This document shows, one piece after another, positions 1 through 8,209 of a stretch of 11,754 nt of DNA. A program made the translations under genes and the position numbers. Positions within the stretch are counted from its first letter, which is position 1. Every line of letters begins with the position of its first letter. The notes below the pieces were generated by a model. That model did not search any database. It saw only the letters and a list, made by a program, of their open reading frames with translations, and was not told where the DNA came from. Origin of the DNA: Rodentolepis nana (lineage: Eukaryota > Platyhelminthes > Cestoda > Cyclophyllidea > Hymenolepididae); contig UZAE01001731.1 of assembly GCA_900617975.1 (NCBI GenBank), positions 1-11,754 of the forward strand, read 5' to 3'.

Positions 1-36
<36 letters not shown>
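1..36. repeat. (AT)n microsatellite
   Basis: An uninterrupted run of 18 AT dinucleotides opens the window and probably continues to the left of it. It is a simple sequence repeat with no visible coding role. Confidence 0.97.
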
Positions 37-38
<2 letters not shown>

Positions 39-744
39 CTCTACGTGATAATTATGATATATTTTTCCTCTTTTATTTCTCTTGCGAAAGCCAATGATCG
101 AAATGTTCTGTTCAATATCATTTATAGGATTTATGAATTTTGCCTTGTGATTTAGGGTTCGTCATTAGCTCGTTTTATGTGTGAAATAAGTCAAAAATTC
201 CGAAGAATAATAATCACAACTGAAATATCTTGCTAAGAGTTTTCAAAAGAGTTAAATAGTTTGGCAGCGTTGACGAAAGCTGTAAATTCGTTACCATTAT
301 TTTCCTTCTCAACACTGAAAACATAAAAAACCAGACCTCAAAAATACAAAATTTAAGGGAATATCTTTACATTTCTTCAATCTCACTAATTCTATTTTCT
401 CCAAAATTGATAGTGTATCCTTATATAAAGTGTCTAACATGATTTATAACCTTTGAACATGTATTTTTCAAAAGAAAATTCCTCTCAGCTTGGCCAAATG
501 TATAACTATATTTCGAAATTGTAGCTGAAAGACATGAGGTTAGATTGAAGCAAGTTGGGGTGGTGTATATTAAGGGAGTCCTGACTTGATGAACCATTTG
601 TTCCGTAAACTAACAAATAGTCATCACAGATGCTAGTCACCGATGATATCGATGGCGAGGCGACTGTAAGTAAAAGAAGAACCCTATGTCTACTCCGTAT
701 ATATTCTATTGAGTTAAGTGGAACACTAACCCCGACCACAATTT
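37..744. other. Non-coding AT-rich stretch
   Basis: I see no gene here. Both strands carry only short open frames with no recognisable protein motif, and I found no splice-site or polyadenylation arrangement that would support an exon. The right edge is the A-rich tail of retroposon copy A, which reads as a T-rich stretch on the plus strand. Confidence 0.6.
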
Positions 745-1031
745 CTTTATTTATATCAACTAGAGGACTTCACAGAGAGGAGAAGGAACATGAAGGTGGG
801 AAAAATTCGAGAGGGGGAACAGAAAAGTGATTCAAGGATGTAAAAGAGACAGACAAACACAAAGGCAGAGAAAAGGTAAGGTGAGTACTGTGAAAGTAGT
901 GGAATATGGCTTACAGTGTAGTCATGGTAGTTTGAAGCCAGAAATCAATAGCTGGTTTAAAGACTTTTATTGTCGTATGAGTATACCTTGCCCAAGGAGC
1001 ACCACGAGGAGGTAAGTCCATATAACATTCA
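745..1031 (-). mobile_element. SINE-like retroposon, copy A (internally deleted)
   Basis: This is a minus-strand copy of the family seen at 1341-1666 and 2866-3188. Its 5' end is near 1031 and its tail near 745, where the minus strand reads GATATAAATAAAG. It matches B and C through the body, including the antisense block AGGTGAGTACTGT, but lacks about 45 bp just before the tail, the part around CTGCCATTT in B, C and D. I could not find a target-site duplication, so it is probably older or rearranged. The 62-codon open frame on the plus strand (827-1015) is antisense to the element and not a gene. Homology to the other copies is plain to the eye; the exact ends are uncertain by several bases. 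Confidence 0.75.
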
Positions 1032-1330
1032 ATATAAAACAGCAGAGTCTATGTACTTTTTGGTACATAAGCAATACATTTGGTTTGGTCCAACTAATAC
1101 CAATATGCTGGTTCATTTTGATTCGATTGCCTGAACAACTAGAAAATAGTATACCTGAGCAAATACCGATTTTCAGCCATGATATTTTCAGTACTAAAAA
1201 TAATAACGTAAACAAGTCAATCACAAAGATCACTATCGCAATATTCTAATCAATTTATTCTAAAATTCCTGATTAACATTAAAAATGTGTGAAAAAAGCA
1301 TAATTCATTGGGGATTAACGGCACTAATAC
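1032..1330. other. Spacer between retroposon copies A and B
   Basis: About 300 bp of AT-rich sequence separates the two head-to-head retroposon copies. The minus-strand open frame in it has no recognisable motif and runs into copy A. I see no gene here. Confidence 0.55.
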
Positions 1331-1340
1331 TTCTAAATAT
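1331..1340. repeat. Target-site duplication, left of copy B
   Basis: TTCTAAATAT lies directly before the 5' end of retroposon copy B and recurs exactly at 1667-1676, directly after its A-rich tail. This is the expected footprint of insertion by target-primed reverse transcription. Confidence 0.85.
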
Positions 1341-1666
1341 GGGAAGCGTGATCGACTTACCTCCACGTTGTGCACCTTGGGCAACGTATACTCGTACGGC
1401 AAAAAGGTCTATTAACCGGCAGTTGACTTCTGGCTTCAGACTACCATCACTCCACTGTATGTCATATTCGACTACTTCAACAGTACTCACCTCACCTTTT
1501 TTCTACCCTTGTGTCTGTCTCTTTTACATCTTTGAAACACTCTTCTGTCCCCCCCCCCCTCTCGACTTTTTTTTCACTTTGATGTTCCTTCCTCTCTGTG
1601 AAATCTGAAGTCAACTAAAGGGCTAAGTATGACTATCAAAATGCCTGCCATTTGATATAAATAAAA
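1341..1666 (+). mobile_element. SINE-like retroposon, copy B (full length)
   Basis: This 326-bp element is bounded by a perfect 10-bp direct repeat. It starts GGGAAGCGTGATCGACTTACC, which aligns with the start of copy C, and ends CTGCCATTTGATATAAATAAAA, an A-rich tail. At 1455-1494 it matches copy C (2981-3020) at 37 of 40 positions. A C11 run at 1549-1559 is an expansion not present in C. The element has no protein-coding capacity that I trust: frames on both strands are short, and B carries a single-base indel relative to A and C within the antisense frame. I could not make out a convincing tRNA-type box A/box B pair, so the origin of the 5' head is unknown. Confidence 0.88.
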
Positions 1667-1676
1667 TTCTAAATAT
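1667..1676. repeat. Target-site duplication, right of copy B
   Basis: Second exact copy of TTCTAAATAT, directly after the tail of retroposon copy B. It pairs with 1331-1340. Confidence 0.85.
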
Positions 1677-1738
1677 AATTCAAAAATAATATTCCCTTCA
1701 AAAGCAACGTAACAAAAAAAGTTTAAATGAAAATATCA

Positions 1739-1744
1739 TTTATT
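1739..1744 (-). terminator. Polyadenylation signal of the lysine-rich gene
   Basis: AATAAA on the minus strand, about 45 nt beyond the TAA stop at 1789-1791. Its position suits a short 3' UTR and supports the lysine-rich reading frame being a real transcribed gene. Confidence 0.65.
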
Positions 1745-1788
1745 AAGCTCTTAGCCATAAAATCTCATTTTTAATCACCCTTATCATA

Positions 1789-2115
1789 TTATTGCTCCAT
1801 TTCCTCATTCTTATTCTTATTCTTATTCTTATTTATATACTTATTCTTATTCACATACTTTCCCTTTTTACTCTTCTTTTTCCTTGGTTCATTATTTATT
1901 CTTTTATCCTTTTTCTCCTCTAATTTCGCTGCAAACTCTCTTTCCTCATCACTATTTCCCACAGAGACCCGTCGTGCTTCTTGTTTCGTATCTCGCGCCT
2001 TTTTTCGCGCCTGTTTCAGAATCTTCTTTCTGTTCTTGTCCAACGACCTCCTTTCAGATGTGGTCAGTGGTGAGGGTACATTTTTCTCTTCAGTCTTCTT
2101 CTTGCCCTTGGCCAT
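1789..2115 (-). CDS. Small, very basic lysine-rich protein, unknown function
   Basis: I do not recognise this protein. From ATG at 2115 the frame encodes 108 residues. It begins MAKGKKKTEEK, continues with a predicted-helical Lys/Arg/Glu-rich middle (about residues 20-80, including KNRKKILKQARKKARDTKQ) and ends in an Asn-Lys repeat tail encoded by an AATAAG hexanucleotide microsatellite. There is no signal peptide or membrane segment, and the composition suggests a nucleolar or nucleic-acid-binding protein, which is only inference. The frame is open further upstream to an ATG at 2283, but I chose 2115 because its context is AAAATGG and the basic composition starts there; an AG at 2128-2129 could be a weak 3' splice site. 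AATAAA follows about 45 nt after the stop. It could instead be the last exon of a longer gene. Confidence 0.5.
   Translation of the reverse strand: MAKGKKKTEEKNVPSPLTTSERRSLDKNRKKILKQARKKARDTKQEARRVSVGNSDEEREFAAKLEEKKDKRINNEPRKKKSKKGKYVNKNKYINKNKNKNKNEEMEQ
1806..1851. repeat. TTCTTA hexanucleotide microsatellite
   Basis: Imperfect tandem TTCTTA units on the plus strand (AATAAG on the minus strand) lie inside the 3' end of the lysine-rich reading frame. They encode alternating Asn and Lys there, so unit gain or loss keeps the frame. Confidence 0.85.
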
Positions 2116-2853
2116 TTTGGTCAGTTCCTTGGAATTATGACAACGTAGGGAATTGAACCAGAGAAATCCACAATAAATCGATATCTTGTGAGGATCACAG
2201 GAGTTGGACACGCGATTCCTTCTGGTCGATAAGTACCTTAAAGGGAATTGAACTAAAAAACGTGCTTTTCCAATTAGCTGCATTTTCTTCCAGATATAAA
2301 ATCGTGACTTTTGTAAAATAATTTGTGTCCTTTTTTCGCAGGAGCATAACGTAACAATTTCTTTTTAAGGTGACACTCTGCATTAATTTGAAGTAATGGA
2401 GACTAGTTTCATTCTCTGTAATATATTTGCCCAGTGGATACAGCTAGACCATAGTTAACTTAGGCTGGGGATAGATAGCTCTAAAAGACGGCTTTTGTAG
2501 ATTTATAAGTCTCAAGCCCATTAATTGCCATTTGAAATTCTAAACAATTGATGCTGCTAGTTATTGTCTACGTGGTGAAATTGGAACTGCTGTTTCCTAG
2601 AGAGTATTGGATCTTACCGACCATGGCATCTATCTCCATTGCCAACTCTGATTATTTTCAAAACTGGAGAACGAAATAGATGCGCACTAAGAAAGTAATT
2701 GGTGTGCACATTTTGGGTTGATGACTAATCCTTTCTTACGACAGAAGCTGTAGAAGTCATTCTCCAAGTGAGTGATGCCTTAAAAGTCCAATCTTCCATT
2801 TTTATTTCAGCTTCATTAATTTTTTTACAGATGTAAACTGCTTTCTTTCACTC
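2116..2853. other. Non-coding stretch upstream of the lysine-rich gene
   Basis: I see no supportable gene here. The minus-strand part next to the gene would hold its promoter and 5' leader. The 12-mer AGGGAATTGAAC occurs twice (2147-2158 and 2242-2253); its complement resembles a pol III box B, but no box A partner or tRNA fold is visible. Confidence 0.5.
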
Positions 2854-2865
2854 TATTGGTGATCC
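2854..2865. repeat. Target-site duplication, left of copy C
   Basis: TATTGGTGATCC directly precedes retroposon copy C and recurs exactly at 3189-3200 after its tail. Confidence 0.9.
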
Positions 2866-3188
2866 GGGGTGTGCGATAGACTTTCCTCCACGTGGTACAC
2901 AATGGGTAAGGTATACCCATGCGACAATAAAAGTCTTTAAACCGGAAATTGACTTCTGGCTTCAAACTACCATGACCCCACTGTATGTCATATTCCACTA
3001 CTTCCACAGTACTCACCTTAATTTTTCTCTGCCTTTGTGTTTGTCTATCTCTTTTACATCCTTGAATCACTTTTCTGTTCTCCCGTTCAAATTTGTCTCA
3101 CTTTGTTGCTCCTCCCCCCTGTGACGCCCGAAATCAGGTAAAGGGTTAATGGTAATTATCATAAAGTCTGCCATTTAAAATAAATAAA
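2866..3188 (+). mobile_element. SINE-like retroposon, copy C (full length)
   Basis: This 323-bp element lies between two identical 12-bp direct repeats. It starts GGGGTGTGCGATAGACTTTC and ends CTGCCATTTAAAATAAATAAA, an A/TAAA-rich tail that fixes the orientation as plus. Body sequence is shared with copies A and B, and the last part with copy D. The near-equal length of B and C (326 and 323 bp) and their matching 5' ends argue for a defined full-length short element rather than random 5'-truncated LINE ends. An open frame on the minus strand (2825-3070) is antisense to the element and crosses its boundary, so I do not call it a gene. Confidence 0.9.
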
Positions 3189-3200
3189 TATTGGTGATCC
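3189..3200. repeat. Target-site duplication, right of copy C
   Basis: Second exact copy of TATTGGTGATCC, following the tail of retroposon copy C. It pairs with 2854-2865. Confidence 0.9.
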
Positions 3201-3496
3201 TACTAGTTATGGCTTGTCACCAAGGCACGGCATAACCTAAAAGTGGGGCTTATGAGAACTTGGTTATTTTCATATTAAGGCTTGCGAGTAAGCTAGAAAT
3301 AAAGCAGAGCTTTTGGTAAGTAGTATCTGATCCCTATGGATGTGTGCTTGAATGCCAACTTAGGTCCTAGAAAAACAAAATGTATAAAGAATTTATCATA
3401 ACGGCAACTGGAAGTTGGCAGAAGTCTTGGCACCAGGATTGAACCACTTAATTCACTTGTGATAGTTCCTTAATAAACCTTACAATAGAATCAATC
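3201..3496. other. Non-coding stretch between copy C and the C-rich tract
   Basis: I see no gene here. The complement of about 3430-3446 reads GGTTCAATCCTGG, which matches a pol III box B, but there is no box A or cloverleaf around it. Confidence 0.5.
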
Positions 3497-3549
3497 CCTT
3501 ATCCCCCTTCCCAACCCCCCCCCCCCCCCGGCCCCCTCCCCCCTCCCTA
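3497..3549. repeat. C-rich polypyrimidine tract (G-rich on minus strand)
   Basis: The tract contains several runs of three or more C, including C15 at 3515-3529 followed by GG and more C runs. On the minus strand this gives well over four G-runs with short spacers, the pattern of a G-quadruplex-forming sequence. It stands out sharply from the AT-rich surroundings. Confidence 0.85.
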
Positions 3550-3801
3550 GTGCAAATTGACAGAGTGTACCTCACAACCGGCCATCCCTTTTTTGGCCTC
3601 CTCATTTTGTTCACTAGGGTGGCAAAGAGCACGCTACCCCGGGCTTCAAAAAAAGATTCTCAAAAAGCATGCCAGTATAATTCTTTACTCTTCTCAATCT
3701 CAAATAAGTAGAGGTATAGCTTTCCTGAGTTCAGACTGGGCGGATAGCCGCGTTCAAGCCAATCGAGACAAGTAAATTAAGGTAAAACTCCATCCCACAA
3801 G
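3550..3801. other. Non-coding stretch before the mariner element
   Basis: This is a somewhat GC-richer interval with no recognisable protein motif. The open frame at 3557-3775 has no family features and no splice support. Confidence 0.45.
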
Positions 3802-3803
3802 TA

Positions 3804-3833
3804 TTAGGTTGGCAACTAAGTCATTGCCGATTT
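3804..3833 (+). repeat. Mariner left terminal inverted repeat
   Basis: The 30-bp left end starts TTAGGTTGGCAAC after a TA target site. It differs from the right end at its positions 3, 15 and 27 only. Confidence 0.95.
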
Positions 3834-3877
3834 CAAATAAGAAGGCAAATTCGGAATTTTTGCTTAAAAATATAACT

Positions 3878-4921
3878 TTATTCAATTAGATATTGGCCGT
3901 TCTTGTCGATGACCTTTTTCCATCCTTCTGCCAGAGTAAAAATTCCCCGTTCGTAAAATGTCTGGTCTTTGCTATTAATAAACTGAATTAGGTGTGATCC
4001 GACATCATCCGCGTTGTTACAAATTTTACCATTTAAAGAGTTTTGCATGGAACGAAACAAATGGTAATCCGAAGGCGCAAGGTCAGGGCTATATATGGGG
4101 TGGGTGTGACAAAACATCCCAACCCAGTTCCAATAATTTTTGCCGAGTAACCAAAGGTCTGTGGGGCCTTGCGTTATCATGATGGAAAACAACACCCTTC
4201 CGCCGATTTGATAATGCCGGCCGCTTATCTTCAATTGCATCCTTCAGTTTTTCCAGTTGTTCAACATACACATTTGAATTTATCGTTTGGTTCTGCGGCA
4301 TGAGTTCAAAATACAAAATTCCTTTGTGATCCCACCACACTGACAGCATAATCTTTTTTGGTGAATCTCTGCTTTTCATACTGTTTGGGCTGGTTGATCT
4401 TGCTTCACCCATGATCTCTTGCGAGTAACATTGTTATAAACTATTCACTTTTCGTCGCCAGTAACTAGGTTCTTCCTCGGAAATGGATCATTCTCATTGC
4501 GTTTCAGTAGCGGCGAATCACAGATGCTAATCCGTTGCGTCAAATGAATTTCCTTTAACTGGTGAGGGATCCATAAATCAACTTTCTTGACATAACCAAG
4601 GGTTTTTCATTTTTTTTTCAATGCATGTATGCGACACATTGAGCTTCTCTGCAATATCTCGTGTTGCGCTGTGACGATTTGAATCGATAATGGCCTTGAT
4701 ATGGGTTTCATCCACTTCGACTGGGCGGCCAGATCGTTGTGAATTTTTCAGTGAAAAATCACCGCAACGAAATCTTTCAAACCAATTTCGACACTGCCTT
4801 TCTTCCTCACGGCTTCATCTCCATATACGGCACATAACTTCTTTTGTGTTTGCGATGCGTTCTTGCCTTTTCGGAAGTAATACAATAAAATGTGTCGGAA
4901 GTGCACGTCGTGTTCTTTCAT
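3878..4921 (-). pseudogene. Mariner transposase, broken by frameshifts and stops
   Basis: This would be a cut-and-paste transposase of about 345 residues. The start codon is at 4921-4919 and the final TAA at 3880-3878, overlapping an AATAAA. Recognisable in order are the N-terminal region with QTQKKLCAVYGDEAV, a helix-turn-helix-like stretch (about 4610-4690, IAEKLNVSHTCIEKK), a TGDEK segment followed by TGA where Trp is expected, SVWWD with the first catalytic Asp (4331-4329), HHDNARPH with the second (4178-4176), and SPDLAPSDYHLF with the third (4069-4067). Breaks seen: a frameshift near 4816, another in the A-run near 4612, a one-base shift near 4355, at least two internal stops, and a 4-base excess (about 4088-4099) between the second and third Asp. 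Removing those 4 bases gives exactly 34 residues between them. It cannot make active protein. Confidence 0.95.
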
Positions 4922-5073
4922 TTTTAAATTGGGATAAAAACAAAACTAAAGAACTAAACAAAAAAAATTTTTTACTAATTAACCTAGAACCCCATACAGT
5001 AAGAAAAAAATATAGGTTAGATGCTCTGGCCACGTTAACAAAACAAAAGAAAGTATAGAGTGAATCCGTCAAC

Positions 5074-5103
5074 AAAACGGCAATGACTAAGTTGCCAACC
5101 CAA
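5074..5103 (-). repeat. Mariner right terminal inverted repeat
   Basis: The complement of the last 30 bp starts TTGGGTTGGCAAC and matches the left end at 27 of 30 positions. A TA target duplication follows at 5104-5105. Confidence 0.95.
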
Positions 5104-5105
5104 TA

Positions 5106-8100
5106 GTTACGAACACTAAAAAGCACCTTGAAAGGGTGAAATTATATGAATTGCAATAGCAGCGAAAACATTCATTACTATTAAAAGTTTGAAAATTCGC
5201 TCAATATGATACTTGCTGGACAACGTCTTGTTAATTTCTGTTTATAAATGCATCGAAGTCTAGTGTTAGTTTCGAAGTTCAAACCATCCTCGAAGCCTCA
5301 GTAACACGTTACCTTTACACAGTTGCCAATTATTCAAGGCAGAACTTAGTTAACGTTCCGGCGAATACGAAGTGGATGAAAGAAGCAGTAAATTCAAATT
5401 GTATTGGTTTAGACATCCAATTGCTTAATTCCACCAAGATGTTAGCCCCAATGTATTCAAATTTTAAGAAAGGAGAGTAACCGGTTAAGGATTATTGAGA
5501 TAACAGATAAAGGAGCTTTGTTTTAGGGATTCTCTTAGGCATAGTTCTTAAACAAGAGTTAATTTAATATAGTACTCTCCGTACCTTAAACCTAAGAGAG
5601 GATGCATAATGGTAGCAATTCGGGAATTTGCTACGAATGTATAATTCAGGGAATAACAAGAGTTGACAAGGCGATCTTAGAATTCGTTTGCGGAGCAACG
5701 TTTAAAGGGGAGTGTGGTCACAGCTGATGTAGACAAATGAGGTCACAGTGAGTTCTCAGTAGAGGCTCGTACCAGATGGCTAAAAGTCAAGTGAACAAAA
5801 TTTCTAAGTGGAAGAAATGTGAGAGAGAGATAAATCGGATTAATTTTATTGATGTAATTTCACGTTTTTGAGTGTGATAATGGTAAACTCAAGGGAGTTT
5901 CTTCTCTCTAAGTAATTCTGTTGCAATTCTTTTAGCGGAGGAGAAATTTGTTCCTTGGTACTTAGGTTTCGTCAAGTGCGGTCTTGTAATGGCCAGAAGT
6001 ACGTCAAAACTCCAGCAGTATAATCATTTCAATAGGCAAACTAGTGTTAAGTTTGGAGGTATTCCAATTTGGAATTAATGACCTTCATAAAGTCGAACAG
6101 AGTTTAACAGACTATTCAAAATTAACTATCTACTTTTGCTGTCACCTGAAAGAGCATAAGCGATGTAAATTGGCAATCTTCCGCGTTTTGTTAATAAAAT
6201 ACCACTTTCAAATCAAATTTCAATTATCATGCAGTTTCGATTATGAAAGCAATACCGAATCGCTTTTTTTTATGCCCTAAATATTAAGTGTGAAAATTGA
6301 GCATCTTGCTCTTATTAAAGTGATGAGATAAATGGGCGTCAATTGGAGTACACGAAATTTTATTCACACATGCAACGATGATATAATGCTGGAAATGCGG
6401 AAGCCAACTACTACGCAGCAGGACAGTAGAAACCTGCTAGACGCAATTACTGCAAGGCGTATTAGAAATTCACGCTTGGCCCGACCAGACCAATGAAATC
6501 CCAATCCAACAGCGTTTGATTTTTCCTTTACTTATCAGACGGTGAACTGAGAGTTCTTTAAAAGTGGAGAGACAAATAAACCCACCATAGTCTGAACATA
6601 GTCAAATTGTGTACATATTTACTGGATTGTCGAAAGTTGGCTAATTTTAAGCATGTTTTTAGATTTAATCCCCATAAGCAAAACAATTTAAGTATTGAAT
6701 AGATTCCAGTTGGATTTGTCAGAAGAGCCTTAGAAATTCCAATTTGTGCACATTAAGATAAAGTTAAATTACCCCCGTTCGGTTATGATGAGCTGGTACG
6801 CCAATCAGATTGCCGGCTTATTGGCCAATCACGTTTTGCCGTAGGCAATATTGCGCCAAATAGGCACTGCCAGCCGACGTGCCACGAAAGGGATTTGAAA
6901 TTTGTAAGTCGGGCAGTCACACGGATCAATAGCTGGATGGCATCTGCAAGTTTTCAGATGAAGCGCTAATCCAGATGCGAAATTTTGTAATGTGGCAAGG
7001 AAACATTCCGGCAAAAAAATACTTTGTTCGGATCCAGATGAAGAAAAAAACGACATTGTTCGAAGTTAAATATAGTGACCTAATTGTAATTAATAACCCA
7101 GCTGAAATTGGCTTTTTTCGCAGTAAAATTAATAGACGTTTCGTAATACAGGAGTCACACTTTAAGGAGGAGCAACCAAGCACATAAGGAGGTCAAGATA
7201 TCTCATTTTAAGAGGGGGTATAGCGAATGTAGGAGGTCCTGAAGAACCATATTTATTTTTCTGAGCTTCATGATTACCAAATGAAATAGTTTTCATTATA
7301 AAGCTTGATGTCGTAGTCCTCTTCATTTGGGATGTCTAGAAGCCATGATTAGATATCTTGCTATGTTCATTTCACATAAATTTTGTGGCACCTATTTACT
7401 AAGCAAAGGAGTTTGTCAGTTTACAGGTTTTATAATTTCTGATCCACCATTGCTTTCTCACTCTTATTTGCCAAGATGGTGACATTATATTTTTTCAAAG
7501 AGGATGCAGAATTTTCAAAGGATTCAAAAACCAGTTCCTGTTTAATGCCTGCCCGAAATTGGCTTAATATATTTGGGTTAGATAAGATTGAGCTAACATC
7601 CTAGCCAATACCATGTCTTTTAGGTCAGATGCGCCTATGACCCTAGTATTTACTTAACGAGGTAGTATTGCAGATTACCTTAATCGCGTAGCCGAAGGGG
7701 TGAGTCATCCTCGAGGACAAAGACGTGCCCTAACGGGTGTGGCGGCGTGCTGATTCCGGAAATAAATACATTAGCTAAGAAAATCGTTGACATGGTACCA
7801 TTCATGAAGCTAGAAGCCAAGTCATTAAAACGAGATATAAACTCCAAGTGAGGAATAAGAAATCCTGAGTGAATGTAGAAAACGCAAACTAAACAAACAC
7901 TAAACACAAGACTGAAGAATCTTAAAAATGTCGCATTTAAAATTTTCGAAAATAGCAATTTTTTAAAATTGCATCATTCGTCCTCTATAATCAAAAAAGC
8001 AAGTACTACTTTAAGGGAATTGTGTGGGGAGAAAGAAAATCAATAATGACAATATCATGGGTGTCAAGCACTTCAATTACAAGGTTAATCAGTTAGAAAT

Positions 8101-8157
8101 ACATTTCAACAATAGGACAAGAAATATTTTCAAAAAAAATTGATAACCGTAGATAGG
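5106..8157. other. 3-kb stretch without a supportable gene
   Basis: I read both strands and found no recognisable protein domain, RNA gene or transposon end. The longest open frames (5241-5480 plus, 6332-6496 plus, 6975-7187 plus, 7680-7958 minus) have ordinary composition, no family motif and no matching splice or polyadenylation context. A 9-bp inverted repeat (TCTCTTAGG at 5531-5539 with CCTAAGAGA at 5591-5599) and a CCAAT cluster at 6800-6829 are the only local structures I noted. Confidence 0.5.
6800..6831. promoter_or_regulatory. Clustered CCAAT boxes, possible regulatory site
   Basis: GCCAATCA occurs at 6800-6807 and again at 6824-6831, and the second overlaps the palindrome ATTGGCCAAT (6820-6829). 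CCAAT is the binding core of the NF-Y factor. No gene is visible nearby, so function is uncertain. Confidence 0.25.
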
Positions 8158-8163
8158 TTTTAT
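8158..8163 (-). terminator. Polyadenylation signal of the lipoyl-domain gene
   Basis: AATAAA on the minus strand, 46 nt past the stop codon at 8210-8212. It defines a short 3' UTR and implies the transcript ends right after the single lipoyl domain. Confidence 0.75.
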
Positions 8164-8209
8164 TGTCACACACAAAAACTACACATTGATAAAATAGGTC
8201 TAATAGTAA

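Larger units (their letters stand above)
3804..5103 (-). mobile_element. Mariner (Tc1/mariner superfamily) DNA transposon, inactive
   Basis: The element is 1300 bp, the usual mariner length. The ends are inverted repeats, 3804-3833 and 5074-5103, identical at 27 of 30 positions; the outer part reads TTAGGTTGGCAACTAAGTCA on the left and, as its complement, TTGGGTTGGCAACTTAGTCA on the right. A TA dinucleotide flanks each end (3802-3803 and 5104-5105), as expected for mariner insertion. The transposase remnant runs on the minus strand and has a D,D(34)D catalytic spacing once the frame break is allowed for. The terminal sequence GGTTGGCAACTAAGT and the protein motifs suggest the mellifera/capitata branch of mariner; that assignment is from knowledge of the families, not a search. 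Confidence 0.96.

Noticed and set aside
827..3070. A family of small proteins: similar open frames at 827-1015 (plus), 1305-1490 (minus) and 2825-3070 (minus) sharing a motif like VSTVEVVEYDIQW and GSLKPEVN.
   Set aside because: The similarity comes from the retroposon copies A, B and C read in antisense. The elements have flanking target duplications and A-rich tails on the other strand, B has a one-base shift within the frame, and two of the frames run past the element ends.
3430..3447. A box B-like sequence on the minus strand (GGTTCAATCC), with similar ones at 2147-2158 and 2242-2253.
   Set aside because: No box A at the right distance and no cloverleaf can be drawn, so these are neither tRNA genes nor clear tRNA-derived SINE heads.
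4690..5126. Open frames of 122 (plus) and 103 (minus) codons at the right end of the mariner element.
   Set aside because: Both are out of frame with, or antisense to, the transposase remnant and run into the terminal inverted repeat region.
6332..6496. A 54-codon plus-strand frame with a balanced composition (KPTTTQQDSRNLLDAITARR).
   Set aside because: A stop codon lies directly before its ATG, it is short, and no domain or splice site supports it.
6975..7187. A 70-codon plus-strand frame whose upstream sequence is also open across one TAG.
   Set aside because: It might be a decayed gene, but I recognise no family, and overlapping frames on the other strand are just as long.
7680..7958. 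A 92-codon minus-strand frame starting with a hydrophobic, signal-peptide-like segment.
   Set aside because: Phe/Leu/Val-rich starts are common by chance in AT-rich DNA. It has no family motif, no AATAAA close after the stop and no splice context, so I leave it out.
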